A stretch of 64,000 nt of DNA from Doryteuthis pealeii. Taxonomy: Eukaryota > Mollusca > Cephalopoda > Myopsida > Loliginidae. Positions 11,501-20,473 of this stretch are shown here, piece by piece; positions within the stretch are counted from its first letter, which is position 1; each line of letters begins with the position of its first letter. The stretch spans positions 119,592,199 through 119,656,198 of the forward strand of contig CM042147.1 in NCBI GenBank assembly GCA_023376005.1. The letters run 5' to 3'. Both the position numbers and the translations under genes were made by a program. The notes beneath the pieces were generated by a model. The model did no database searches, had not been told where the DNA came from, and saw only the letters and a list, made by a program, of their open reading frames with translations.

Positions 11501-14500
11501 TGACAGCAATGGAGTCTATCCCTTTTTCACTAGTGCTAGGCCAAGGAGATTGTTTTTAGTGTCTGAGGTGGAGCACCACACCTACCATGAGCTCCTCACT
11601 TTACCACACAGATCCCCATGCTACTCATATGCTGAGTTGGTGAGGGCCGGTATCGTACCTGGAACTTTGTGGTTACCGGTCGGATGCTCTACCGACTGAG
11701 CTAAACCGGCCCTTGTAGTGTTTGATTCAAATTCAGAGTTTTCCTTCTCCTAGACTGGTTGCAGTACCAAAGTTAAAGAGCCCAATCTGGACTACTATTT
11801 ACCCATAGTTGGAGGGAGAATGACTAGGTTCATACCTTTCCCAAGGGTATTAGTGCTATATGAAATGCAAACAGCTTCATCCAGGATTTGATTCTTTGTT
11901 TAGTTTCTTTGTTTTTAATGGCATATCAAACTTTTTGGGTTATTGAATGACAAAAGCATCCTTTTAGAAGAATAGTGATTGTACTATTTAACCCATATCT
12001 GAAGTATGAGGGGATTCCTACCTTTCCCAAGGGTATTAGTTCAAAAGTGAACCCCTCCATAAAAATTATTATATACCATCTCAGTGATGCTGATAGCTTT
12101 TTAAGTTAGTGTGTCCTGGGATGCATGTATTTGTTTTGAATGAGTCCCCGGATAATTTGATGGGTCCCAACTAAATTTTCTTAATAAAGTGTAAAGTTTT
12201 TATCTATGATCAACTAAAGCTGTCTAACCCCTACCTTGTACCTCATGGCGTGTAATTCATTTCCAAGAAAATATCGAAATGTATTGACATGGTGGGGGAA
12301 GAAAAAGAAAAACACTGGGATGCATGTATACAATTTTAAGGAGTCCTTTTAGATTTTTATGTGTCAGTGATACAGGATGTGTGTACCCATCAGCACCTCT
12401 GCCATCTATACAGATATAAAAGGCAGTTACCACCCTGTCGGCTGGGGCATTAGAATGCACCGACTGCACCTCTGCAGAGGGGTAAGACTCCCCTAATGGG
12501 GCCACCTGTTGGCCGTGGGTGGCGACCCATGATGCTTAAGGATAGAGCCCAGGTGGATGAGCAGTTCATGACTTGAAATACTCCACTTTGGCTCTATCCA
12601 ATCAATCAGCTGGTCACGTCAAGCCCTAGCACCTATATGATTTTCCCAGCCCTATTTCCCTCATGGCAAGCCCCAGCCCCTTTTTATCATATGGGTGCTA
12701 GAAGGCGGTGGCTGCGGGTCTACATGTCCTGGGAATGACGTTAAACTCTATCTGATGGTGAGGTTCCAGTTCTGGAGGTTTGAGGAATGTGGAGCACCCC
12801 TTCATCACCATTGCTCCCTGGTCCACTCTGACTCGGAGTGGTAATACCTGATAGGGTCCCATCTATGGGTTAAATAGAAAAATGTATTTATAGAAAAATT
12901 GTATTATCCATTAAGAATTGATTCATTTCAAAACTTTATTGGCATTAAATGACCCACTGAGGCTGATATACCGTAAAACAAAACAAACCAACCCAAAAGG
13001 CAGTTAGTGTATGTATGTATGTATGTCTGGATGAAACTATGAAAATAAAACAATTAACGACAAAGTAAATATATACACACATCAAATATCACCAGTTCTT
13101 GCTTCTTGTGCAAAAATTATGAAGATTTGATTTATATTCGGAGATATTTGAAAATTAAGATATACGTAGAAATAGCATTGAAATTCTACTTAAAAATGTC
13201 CAGCATTAGTAAATCTCAAAAGTAAACAAATCAATACACCAGGGTTTCCCCCCTCTACCTAGGTGATGCTGGGTAGCTGCTTCTAGTTATTAATATCTGT
13301 CTTTTATGTTTTTTATTGTTGTTTAGGTGGAATCCCTATCGAACACTTGCTGAACGCTAGGGTTCCGAGGACCCCAGTTGAAAAACACTGCTCTATTGTT
13401 ATTTTTATGGAAGATGATTCAATTACTTCTGGACATAAAATAACCCTAGATGGGTTGACATACCATTAAATCAATCAATCAGTCTAATTTTCCTACAAGT
13501 GTTGAAATTAGTTATACTATTTTTAGAAGGGTAATTGATAGTGTTATCGTGCGTGCAACAAGTGAAAGTCTAAGGTCAGTCTCCTTTACCCTTACACTTA
13601 GAGTAAGTCATTCATTGAAAAGAGCAGAGTTATCTAAAAGCATCAAAGGGCTAAATAGGACATCTGTGAATGAAGATTCTTTCTGTACAAAAAAGATACA
13701 TACAAGTTTAATTATATTAAAAATTTATCTAACCTAGATAATAAAGCAATTTACGAATTTTCAACTGAATGATAATTTTGTGGAGTTCACGTTGATGCTA
13801 AATGTTTTGTTTTTTTTAAATTATTATTATTTTTTTTTTTTTTATCTATATCTATTTCCGATTAAAATTATCATTTTTGTATGTAACCAAATACTCAGCA
13901 AATAACTCGGCAGATATTGGAAAGTTTTTTTTACAAACATAATACACTTAAAAAGCTGTCTAGATAATAATAAAGTGATTTGCAACTGAATGATCATTTT
14001 GTTGGGGTCTGCATTTATAATAAATGTCATGTTTTAATTATCCTGTTTTCTTGATATAATCGAGATAACTGAGATTTTTATTAGAGAAATACTCTTTATA
14101 ACATCTAACTTAGAGAATAAAGCATATTCCAGTCCAATTTGAAACTGAATGATCATTTTGTTGGGGTCTGCATTTATGATAAATGTCAGGTTTTAATTAT
14201 CCTGTTTTCTTGATATAATTGAGATAACTGAGATTTTTATTAGAGAAATACTCTTTAAATCATCTAACTAGAGAATAAAGCATATTCCAGTCCAATTTGA
14301 AACTGAATGATAATTTTGTGGGTCTGCATTTATGATAAATGTCAGGTTTAAATTATCCTGTTTTCTTGATATAATTGAGATAACTGAGATCTTTATTAGA
14401 GAAATACTCTTCAAATCATCTAACTTAGAGAATAAAGCATATTCCAGTCCAATTTGAAACTGAATGATATAAGTGAAATAGATCACTAATTAGCACTGGG

Positions 14501-15990
14501 CCTATTCTAGTAGTGACCACTCCAAGCAGATTCAACAGGTTTGAATTCAGAGTTTCCCTTCTCCTAGACTGGTTGCCTAACCATGGAGCCCAGTCTGCCC
14601 TATTATTTACCCATAGCTGGAGGAAGAGTAGTTGGATTCATACCTTTCCCAAGAGTATTAGCGCTATGTGAACTGTAGCTACATCCAGGATTTGAACTCA
14701 GGTTGATGAGTCCACCCTACGACTCTAACCATTACCATGCACCTCCAAAATGACTCAATCATTTGTTACATTAGAATTTATTACATTACTCCAATCAATG
14801 ATAATTTTGTGGGGTCTGCATTCATGATAAATGTCATGTTTTAATTATCCTGTTTTCTTGATATAATTGAGATAACTGAGATCTTTATTAGAGAAATACT
14901 CCTTAAATCATCTAACTTAGAGAATAAAGCATATTCCAGTCCAATTTGAAACTGAATGATATAAGTGAAATAGATCACTAATTAGGACTGAGCCTATTTT
15001 AGTAGTGACCACCCCAAGCAGATTCAACAGGTTTGGTCATCCATACTTCTTACTTCAGTTGTCTCAAGAACTTGCATCCAATATACAGGGAGTTGTAAAA
15101 TTTATATATTACTAAAATTCACATTAAGTTGGTATGTAATTGGAACAGCACATCCTTGTGAGATTTTTATTAGAGCAATACTCTTTAAATGCTCTCTCTT
15201 AGAGAATAAAGCATATTCCAGTCCAGTTTGAAACTAAATGATAATTTTATGGGATTGATGTTGATGCAGAATATTATTTTTTCTTATCTGTACTTAATTC
15301 TGACTAAAATTTTCATTTTTGTATGTAGTCAAAACCCAGCAAAAATAGCACATTTTTATTATGGGAATACATGAGTTCAAATCCTGGAAGGGGCTGGTGG
15401 TATTTCACATAGTGCTAATACACTTAGTAAAGATATGGATCCAGCTATTCTCCTACCAGCTATGGGTAAATAATAGGGCAGACTGTGCTCTTTAACCTTA
15501 GTTTGGCAACTGGTCTAGGAGAAGGAAATCTCTGAATTCAAACCTGTTAAACTCCGCTTAAAAATTGACCTTGTATCACATCCTGATTTTGCAGAGAGGT
15601 TGATAAATACATATATGCACTTGAAAATATATATGTAAAATTAAAATGGAAGTGAATCCGATGGTATGTTGAAAAAAGAAATAAAAGAAAGAAAGTATAG
15701 AATGGATAAAATAAGATATTTTAATCAATTTTACTTACATGTGTTTTGGTCAGGAGTTTATCCATGTGTACATTATTCAAACTATTATTATTTTTATTTT
15801 ATATTATTCAAACTATTATTATTGTAATTTTTTTTCATTTTTTCTATTATTATTATTCCATTTCATTTGGTTATTTAAAAATAATAATAGTTTGAATTAT
15901 GTACACTCCTGACCGAAACACGTGTAAGTAAAATTGATTAAAATATCCTATTTCATCCATTCTATACTTTCTTTCCTTTATTTCTTTTTT

Positions 15991-16030
<40 letters not shown>

Positions 16031-17464
16031 TATACTAAAGCTGAGTTAATCAACTTTTGCTTCTTTTTTACTATTTAGTTTAATGACACAAAAATTATAC
16101 TAAATTATTCCTTACTTTTAGGATTGAATTATACTAGAAAAAAAATGTTTTAATTGGTTTTAATTAGTTGTAATTTGCAATTTAGTCAAAAGCCGACCAA
16201 TCTCTTACTTTACTCTGTGTCTATCTCTTTCTTCCCCTCTATTTATCTCTTGACTACCTCCTTGTTATATAATGTTAGTTTCTCTGGAGAGTAGAGAGAG
16301 AGAGAGAGAGAGAGAACCGGGAGAATTTGAAATGTATTTCTATGTTAAATTTCACAACCAGCAACCCATAGTTTAAATGAGGTCAAACATTCCCTTTTTT
16401 AGAAAGCTTCCAAAATAAAATAGAAGTATTAATATCATCATGGACTGTCATCATTATCATCATGTCGTGCTGTGAGCACGGATTCCCATGACTATTTTTC
16501 ACCAACCATCCCTATTGGTCATGCCCCTGGCAGGTCTTCCATGCAGCCTGATGTAGGTTTTTGTTGGTCGGCCTACACTGGTGTGTCCATGTGTATATAT
16601 TCACCAACCCCTCCGCATGAGCAGGATGTGACACAAGGTCAATTTCTTAAGCAGAGTTTAACAGGTTTGAATTCAGAGTTTTCCTTCTCCTATGCTGTTT
16701 ATCTAGCCATGGTTAAAGAGCCCAGTCTGCATTGCTATTTACCCATAGCTGGAGGGAGAATTTGATTCATACTTTTGCCAAAGGTATTAGCACCAAGATA
16801 ATGCAAACAGCTTCGTCCAGGAATTGAACTCGTGTTGACGAGTCCATTTCCCATGACACTAACCATTAGATCACATGCCTCCTGTATCCATGTGTAGGTG
16901 TCTCAACGAGAACATCACTTATGAGTTCGTTCTTGCTTCTCCAACACTATCCAACATCTTGTTTGTTCACCTGGATTGTTTGTGGATAGGAGGTAAGTGG
17001 CCATACAGCTGCTTTCTTGTAGGATGCTTAAATCATTCATCCAGTAATTTCATTGCATTAGTGATTTTTTTAAAAAAATTTTAACATTTTTTTCACTGCA
17101 TTCTTCTAAAAAAATTGCTATTTTATACAACAGGCTTGTTGAATACAAAGTGGACGACAGTTTGGCAAAGATTTTGGATCGGAACAAAGACTTTTGTCTC
17201 TGGATTGATACGGAACTGATTGAACCTTTTCCAGCAACTCTGGGTGCCACCATTCAGCTTGTGGGCGAGATCGAATGGAGGGAGACTCTGGAGCCCCTTG
17301 TGCCACTGCTCAAGGCAAGAACAGTACGGTGTGTGGACAATTTGGACCTCATTACTTATGAAAAAGCTTTGGCAGTCCAGAGGAATTACTTACAAGAAGC
17401 GTCACTAGGATCAGCTGCAGCAGAAAGTCAAGACCCAGCACCTGTTGAAATGGAACAGACATGA
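5423..17464 (+). CDS. TEN1: CST complex subunit TEN1 (two coding exons, joined 5423-5535 and 17134-17464)
   Basis: The spliced product is 147 residues; vertebrate TEN1 is about 120. TEN1 is the small OB-fold subunit of the CTC1-STN1-TEN1 complex, which binds telomeric single-stranded DNA in the nucleus and helps polymerase alpha-primase fill in the C strand. Recognition rests on colinear family signatures: the VTGRL strand across the splice (residues 35-39), LIEPFPA (66-72) followed by an LVGEIE strand (80-85), and KARTVRCV (98-105) leading into the helix TYEKALAVQRNYLQE (112-126), the counterpart of the vertebrate C-terminal helix. The spacing from VTGR to LIEPF is within two residues of the human protein, so no exon is missing between them. 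The C-terminal tail (about 127-147, Ala/Ser/Glu/Gln-rich) accounts for most of the extra length. The start codon has G at -3 and G at +4. The only doubt is whether further non-coding exons exist. Confidence 0.9.
5894..5974. mobile_element. Mariner-like mini-element
   Basis: 81 bp flanked by TA on both sides, with inverted ends ACAGTGTGTCCACAAAGTC and GACTTTATGGACACCATGT. TA target preference and a GTGTCC-type end are typical of Tc1/mariner-derived MITEs. No transposase is encoded. Confidence 0.55.
6070..6141 (-). mobile_element. SINE-1 3' fragment
   Basis: Reverse complement of the last ~70 bp of SINE-1 (CCTAAAGTCGGTATCAGCC). Everything 5' of this is missing. Confidence 0.75.
6142..7135. other. 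Intronic AT-rich sequence
   Basis: Nearly 1 kb of T- and A-rich intron sequence with poly-T tracts. I see no exon, RNA or repeat family in it. Confidence 0.5.
7141..7350. repeat. FB-1 single arm
   Basis: Matches one arm and the centre of the FB-1 foldback family: TTTGGACTATTGTCCT, then TTCTTCAGATATT and the Pro/Tyr-free centre ending CCACAGGG. The opposite arm is missing, so this copy does not fold back on itself. Confidence 0.65.
7795..8216 (+). mobile_element. REP-3 retroposon, 5'-truncated
   Basis: Begins within the REP-3 body (GGAGAGGCCCCCTCCGATC) and runs to the family's 3' end, GTTGATATGCCGTAAAAC, followed by a (CCAAA)n tail. See the complete copy at 12430 for boundaries. Confidence 0.75.
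8618..8878 (+). mobile_element. REP-4 retroposon nested in SINE-5
   Basis: GC-rich ~260-bp repeat (AGGGGGCCATCCCCCCAGGC block) bounded by an 11-bp direct repeat, TTTAAAGGTAT, at 8607-8617 and 8879-8889. The homologous element near 37065 lacks it and represents the empty site. Other copies are at 21695 (minus) and 35195. Confidence 0.7.
8954..9597. repeat. 127-bp minisatellite, five units
   Basis: Units start with GCTGAAA(A)GAAGG at 8954, 9083, 9210, 9337 and 9464, giving spacings of 129, 127, 127 and 127 bp. Units differ by only a few substitutions and single-base indels, so the amplification is recent. The open frames here are repeat translations. Confidence 0.9.
9740..10027 (-). pseudogene. 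Non-LTR retrotransposon reverse-transcriptase relic
   Basis: A 95-residue minus-strand open frame with the string GIGLYVNSDKAEFMCF (about residues 47-62), then ISTLDGKPL and a YLGSN motif. This is the pattern found just after the RT active site in LINE-type elements. The catalytic palm motif, the rest of RT and the endonuclease are absent, so it is a dead fragment in the TEN1 intron. Confidence 0.7.
10141..10330 (+). mobile_element. MITE-D, left part
   Basis: Starts GGTACCATCATAGTATG and carries two TAGTATGT(A/G)GCCTACC blocks, then ~130 bp shared with 43560-43690 and 60890-61015. The right end is missing. Confidence 0.65.
10331..10435 (-). mobile_element. SINE-5 fragment
   Basis: Second occurrence of TGTGCGGAGGGTTCTTCCGG plus the T-rich segment ending AATCCCAAC, as in SINE-5 at 37339-37430. 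Confidence 0.6.
10468..10727 (+). mobile_element. SINE-2 copy with tRNA-like head
   Basis: Head GGCGTGCACTTAGCGTAACG followed by the SINE-2 body (CTATGGGTAAATAGCAGGG, GAGAAAGAGAACTCTGAATTC) and the end TGTGTCACATCCTGACC. Confidence 0.7.
10728..11134 (+). mobile_element. REP-3 pieces, head-like segment and 3' end
   Basis: 10731-10860 has a tRNA-like start (GCATTGTGATTAACATGCTGG), close to the head of the REP-3 copy at 31004. 10980-11134 is the REP-3 3' end (CATCTATGGGTTAAATAG to ATATGCTGTAAAAC) with a long (CCAAA)n tail. The middle of the element is deleted. Confidence 0.6.
11405..11890 (-). mobile_element. SINE-2 copy split by a SINE-1
   Basis: Reverse-oriented SINE-2. The left piece, through AAAGCAGTGTTT, and the right piece, from AGTGTTTGATTC, join to give the uninterrupted sequence seen at 16640-16680. 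The SINE-1 at 11465-11716 lies between them. Confidence 0.75.
11465..11716 (-). mobile_element. SINE-1, nested, near full length
   Basis: Complete body and tRNA-like head on the minus strand, with an A box around CTCAGTCGGTAGAGC at the right end. Flanked by a 7-bp direct repeat AGTGTTT at 11458-11464 and 11717-11723. Confidence 0.85.
12430..12994 (+). mobile_element. REP-3 retroposon with target-site duplication
   Basis: 565 bp from CCACCCTGTCGGCTGG to a (CAAA)n-type tail. Both sides carry a perfect 12-bp repeat, AAAAGGCAGTTA (12418-12429 and 12995-13006). This shows target-primed retroposition and fixes the element's borders. It inserted into another dispersed repeat that also occurs at 29850-30040. 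No open frame of its own is recognisable. Confidence 0.85.
13007..13200 (+). repeat. Dispersed repeat, (GTAT)n type
   Basis: GGCAGTTAGTGTATGTATG and the following ~180 bp (GTCTGGATGAAACTA, ATATCACCAG, GATTTGAT) match 29850-30040 with about the same order. Family unknown. Confidence 0.55.
13780..15275. repeat. ~157-bp tandem array, interrupted
   Basis: Units with GGTCTGCATTTATGATAAATG and GAGAATAAAGCATATTCCAG recur with phase points at 14008, 14166, 14322 and 14812 (spacings 158 and 156 in the contiguous part), plus diverged units at both edges. Two units end in the same 85-bp extension reaching AGCAGATTCAACAGG; in the first this continues into a SINE-2. Confidence 0.8.
14540..14760 (-). mobile_element. 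SINE-2 within the tandem array
   Basis: Reverse-oriented SINE-2 body (GAATTCAGAGTTTCCC, TTACCCATAGCTGGAGG, TACCTTTCCCAAGAG), ending in its tRNA-like head near CTAACCATTACCATGC. Confidence 0.75.
15364..15610 (+). mobile_element. SINE-2 copy
   Basis: B-box-like GAGTTCAAATCCTGG at 15372, then the usual body order and the end TTGTATCACATCCTG. The A-box end is eroded. Confidence 0.7.
15611..16078. repeat. Imperfect inverted repeat and TA microsatellite
   Basis: 15670-15790 (GAAAGTATAGAATGG, CTTACATGTGTTTTGGTC) is mirrored at 15895-15980 (CGTGTAAGTAAAATTG, ATTCTATACTTTC), making a foldback of about 300 bp. (TA)n runs at about 15996-16033. Confidence 0.65.
16079..16430 (-). repeat. REP-X partial copy
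   Basis: Reverse complement of the segment found at about 45320-45790 and 62640-63070 (TAATTAGAACCAATT, ACAGGTTTCTGGTTGTG). A GA microsatellite at 16291-16313 sits at the position of the CT-rich run in those copies. Confidence 0.7.
16440..16603 (+). repeat. REP-Y copy
   Basis: ATC run, TCGTGCTGTGAGCACGG, CCCATCCCTATTGG-like block and GGCCTACACTGGTGTG, shared with 640-850 and 21893-21980. Its continuation resumes at 16888 after the SINE-2. Confidence 0.6.
16604..16885 (-). mobile_element. SINE-2 copy, near full length
   Basis: Minus-strand SINE-2. The tRNA-like head at the right end has an A-box-like TGATCTAATGGTTAGTG and a B-box-like GAGTTCAATTCCTGG. The body runs leftward to GACCTTGTGTCACATCC. 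REP-Y sequence lies on both sides, so it is nested. Confidence 0.75.
17134..17464 (+). other. TEN1: TEN1 coding exon 2
   Basis: Begins after TACAACAG. The first base completes Arg38 and the exon runs 109 further codons to a TGA at 17462-17464. It carries most of the OB fold and the C-terminal helix. Base composition is clearly less AT-rich than the surrounding intron, as expected for coding sequence. No AATAAA signal is visible in the following ~450 bp. Confidence 0.9.
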
Positions 17465-17510
17465 TTGTAAGAAACTGTCCAGTTCCTGAAAAAATACGAC
17501 CTCCATCTTG

Positions 17511-17925
17511 TAATAGTTGTTACATAACTGTAATTAATTAATCAATATCTTGATTAATTCAGTGGATTTAACCCTGAAGATCCTTATGGTGAAACTCGAG
17601 TAGGTTATTGCTCTACACACTGTAATACTAAATCCGCTCTACTTACTTATAATAGTTGTTACATAACTGTAATTAAGTAATCAATATCTTGATTAATTCA
17701 GTGGATTTAATCCTGAAGATCCTTATGGTGAAACTCGAGTAGATTATTGCCCTACACACTGTAATACTAAATCCGCTCTACTTACTTGTAATAGTTGTTA
17801 CATAACTGTAATTAAGTAATCAACATCTTGATTAATTCAGTGGATTTAATCCTGAAGATCCTTATGGTGAAACTCGAGTAGGTTATTGCCCTACACACTG
17901 TAATACTAAATTCGCTCTACTAACG
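17511..17925. repeat. 139-bp tandem repeat, three units
   Basis: Units start with TAATAGTTGTTACATAACTG at 17511, 17650 and 17789, exactly 139 bp apart, and are nearly identical. Each contains a perfect 10-bp inverted repeat, AATTAATCAA with TTGATTAATT, around a 4-base spacer (slightly altered in the later units). The array starts 47 bp after the TEN1 stop codon, so it is probably in the 3' UTR. Confidence 0.9.
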
Positions 17926-18039
17926 TATTGAGCACTTTATATTTGTTATAACGCTGGCTTATCCGAGTAATACTTACACCAACCAAATATCGAGTCTAAC
18001 CCAATATTTTTTACTGGTAATATTTTCTACATATACATA

Positions 18040-18905
18040 TATACATATACCTGATCCCTCCACCATGGGCAGGATGTGACACAAGGTCAATTTTTAAGTG
18101 AAGTCCAGTTGGTTTGCACTCAGTTTTCCTTCTCCTAGACTGAAGAATCGCCCTGTCGGCTGGGGCGTTAGAATGCACCTCTGCAGAGGGGTAAGACTCC
18201 CCCGATGGGGCCACCTGTTGGCCATGGGTGGCGACCCGTGATGCTTAAGGATAGAACCCAGGTGGATAAGCAGTTCATGACTTGCAATACTCCACTTTGG
18301 CCCTATCTTGGGCTAGACAGGCGGTCGGAGAGGCCCCCTCCGATCAATCGGCTGGTCATGTCAAGCCCTAGCACCTATATGATTTTCCCAACCCTATTGC
18401 CCTCATGGCAAGCCCCAACCCCTTTTTATCATATGGGTGCTAGAAGGCGGTGACTGAGGGTCTACATGTCCTGGGAATGACGTTAAACTCTATCTGATGG
18501 TGAGGTTCCAGTTCTGGAGGTTTGGGGAATGTGGAGCACCCCTTCATCACCATTGCTCCCTGGACCACTCTGGCCCGGAGTGGTAGTACCTGTTAGGGTC
18601 CCATCTATGGGTTAAATAGAAAAACAGGAGTTGATAAACAAAATTGTATTATCCATTAAGAATGAATTTTTTTCAAAACTTTATCGGCATTAAATGACCC
18701 ACTGAGGTTTATATGCCGTAAAACCAAACCAAACCAAATAGACTAAAGAATCCAGTCAGCCCCACTATTTACCCATAGATGGTGGCTTGGTTGAACAGAT
18801 GGATTCACAACTTTCTATTATTAGACTGAAGTGAACAGCCTCATCCAGGATTTGAACTCTAGTCACTGATTCCATTTTCCTAGGATGATAACCTTTGCAT
18901 ATATA
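18040..18905 (-). mobile_element. SINE-2 copy split by a REP-3
   Basis: The left piece ends GTTTTCCTTCTCCTAGACTG and the right piece resumes CCAGTCAGCCCCACTATT. Together they restore the SINE-2 body order. The REP-3 at 18150-18739 lies between. Confidence 0.75.
18150..18739 (+). mobile_element. REP-3 retroposon, nested, with target-site duplication
   Basis: 590 bp, the cleanest REP-3 copy. It runs from GCCCTGTCGGCTGG to the (CCAAA)n tail. The flanking direct repeats AGACTGAAGAATC (18137-18149) and AGACTAAAGAATC (18740-18752) match at 12 of 13 positions. Confidence 0.85.
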
Positions 18906-18927
18906 GTTTATACATTAAATGCAACAA

Positions 18928-19080
18928 GGGCGTCTCATCGTGGTGTAGTGGTTAGCAAGCTAGTCTTGCTGTACCATTACTACTGTAAAGTGTGTTTGAT
19001 CTTCGATGGATGTCCCATACTTGCGACCTTATGTCATATCTACCCATGACGAAGGGGTTGGGTAAATACCTCTATTAAAT
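18928..19080 (+). mobile_element. SINE-4, tRNA-headed
   Basis: A-box-like TGGTGTAGTGGTTAGCA, B-box-like TTTGATCTTCG, and a body ending GGGGTTGGGTAAATA. Related 3' ends occur at 43380-43450 and, reversed, at 28800-28930. Confidence 0.6.
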
Positions 19081-19199
19081 GTTACAACTATTATTAGTGG
19101 TATCAATAAAAGTTTGATAATGTATTTTTACTTAAGAGATTATTTTTCTAATAAAACTATGTAAAAGAACATTTCATTGTCAATTGTCTGCTTAATTGC

Positions 19200-19380
19200 A
19201 AGGTGTGTCATAAAAGTATCGAGATTGAAGCTGTATTTACTAAGATCGAAATGAACAATGAATGGAACATTAATTTTTTTTCAGTATACAAGGTGTGTCA
19301 TAAAAGTACCAAGCTTAAATGAACAATGAATGGAACATTGATTTTTTTCAGAATAAACGGTGTGTCAAAAAGTACAAAAA
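19200..19380 (+). repeat. Mariner-like end repeats in tandem
   Basis: AAGGTGTGTCATAAAAGTA occurs at about 19200 and 19290, and GGTGTGTCAAAAAGTAC near 19360. They separate near-identical blocks that include AATGAACAATGAATGGAAC. The ends resemble Tc1/mariner termini; no transposase is present. Confidence 0.6.
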
Positions 19381-19423
19381 ATCTCAATATTTTTTTTACA
19401 CATCTTTTATATATATATTTTTC

Positions 19424-19675
19424 GGAGAATATTTGCTTAATTGAAGTCGTACCTAATTTTTGAAAATTAATAATTAATGAATTAGGTGGGAATACCTATT
19501 CAAATGTAAGGCTAAACAAATTGAGAAAAATCAATCTCTGTATGTACATATCAGAGATTGATTTTTCTCAATTTGTTTAGCCTTACATTTGAATAGGTAT
19601 TCCCGCCTAATTCATTAATTACTAATTAATTAAATTTCAAAAATTAGGTACACTTCAATTAAGTACATATTCTCC
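19424..19675. repeat. Large near-perfect palindrome (~250 bp)
   Basis: Two arms of about 115 bp meet at TATGTACATA (centre about 19545). The inner ~75 bp of each arm match almost perfectly, from AATCAATCTCTG outward to GGGAATACC; one transition is visible (GGTGGG against CCCGCC). Outer parts carry a few indels. Confidence 0.9.
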
Positions 19676-19780
19676 CAAAAATTGTCAGTTAAAAAAAAAA
19701 AAAAAAGAAAAAAGCGATATCAAAACACATTGTCTGTTTACTTCTCATATATATATATATATATATAGTTACTAGCTATA

Positions 19781-19890
19781 TTTTCCTGGACTTGCCTGTT
19801 TATGTAGTATCTGGCTAAATTTAAGTATACACTTTTTAAAACTCGTATTGCTCACCATTGGATAGCAGTACCTATTGCTCTATATGCTTA
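19781..19890 (+). repeat. Dispersed repeat pair
   Basis: CTATATTTTCCTGGACTTGCC through CTCTATATGCTTATTC is repeated at 26950-27068 in the same orientation with very few differences. Element type unknown. Confidence 0.7.
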
Positions 19891-19999
19891 TTCGGAAAAT
19901 GTTACAATGAAAATTTGTGCGTGTTAACATCCATTTACCACCAATGTAATTATACTACTTTTTGAAAGGGAATGGAAGTAAAATTTTTTGCAATCGCGA

Positions 20000-20260
20000 A
20001 TGTTAGAGTAAAATTGTAAACAAGCACTTAAAACCATCGAAAAAGAGACAGAATGGCGGATCGCATCGAAATTGACCAAAACAAATCGTTTTAAATGTAT
20101 TAAAAATAAACTGCATATGTAATGATATTTTTCTTTTTTTAATGATGGTCATTATGTTACTACTTATCGATTAGATAAAGTTTGACCTTAAATAATAGAT
20201 TTAATTATTTTTAATTCGCTTTTAAAACTCGTAGAAGCTGATTTTTTTGCCAATCCCTAA
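20000..20260 (-). repeat. REP-X partial copy (clean)
   Basis: Reverse complement of 45960-46280 and 63240-63490. It keeps GCTTGTTTACAATTTTAC and ATCGATAAGTAGTAACAT on the minus strand and serves as an error-free reference for comparing the two later copies. Confidence 0.75.
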
Positions 20261-20473
20261 AAAAAACAAAAAACGACGGCAATGACCAAGAAGACAACAA
20301 CGAGAATGAGTAAAGAATAACAAAACAAAACAAAAAAAAACGACTATGAAACAGAATGAGGGAAGATGTGAAGAGGAAAAAGATTATGATAAAAATTATT
20401 TATTTTCAAATGTTTAGAACCAGAGATTTAATTTGGTTGAACTTGAATGAGCACCGATCTCGATCGCACATTG

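Larger units (their letters stand above)
5536..17133 (+). other. TEN1: TEN1 intron 1 (11.6 kb, phase 2)
   Basis: GT donor at 5536 and AG acceptor at 17132-17133, with pyrimidine-rich stretches upstream of TACAACAG. Filled with SINEs, REP-3, REP-4, SINE-5, a minisatellite, a tandem array and an RT relic. No additional coding exon is needed to complete the protein. Confidence 0.8.
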
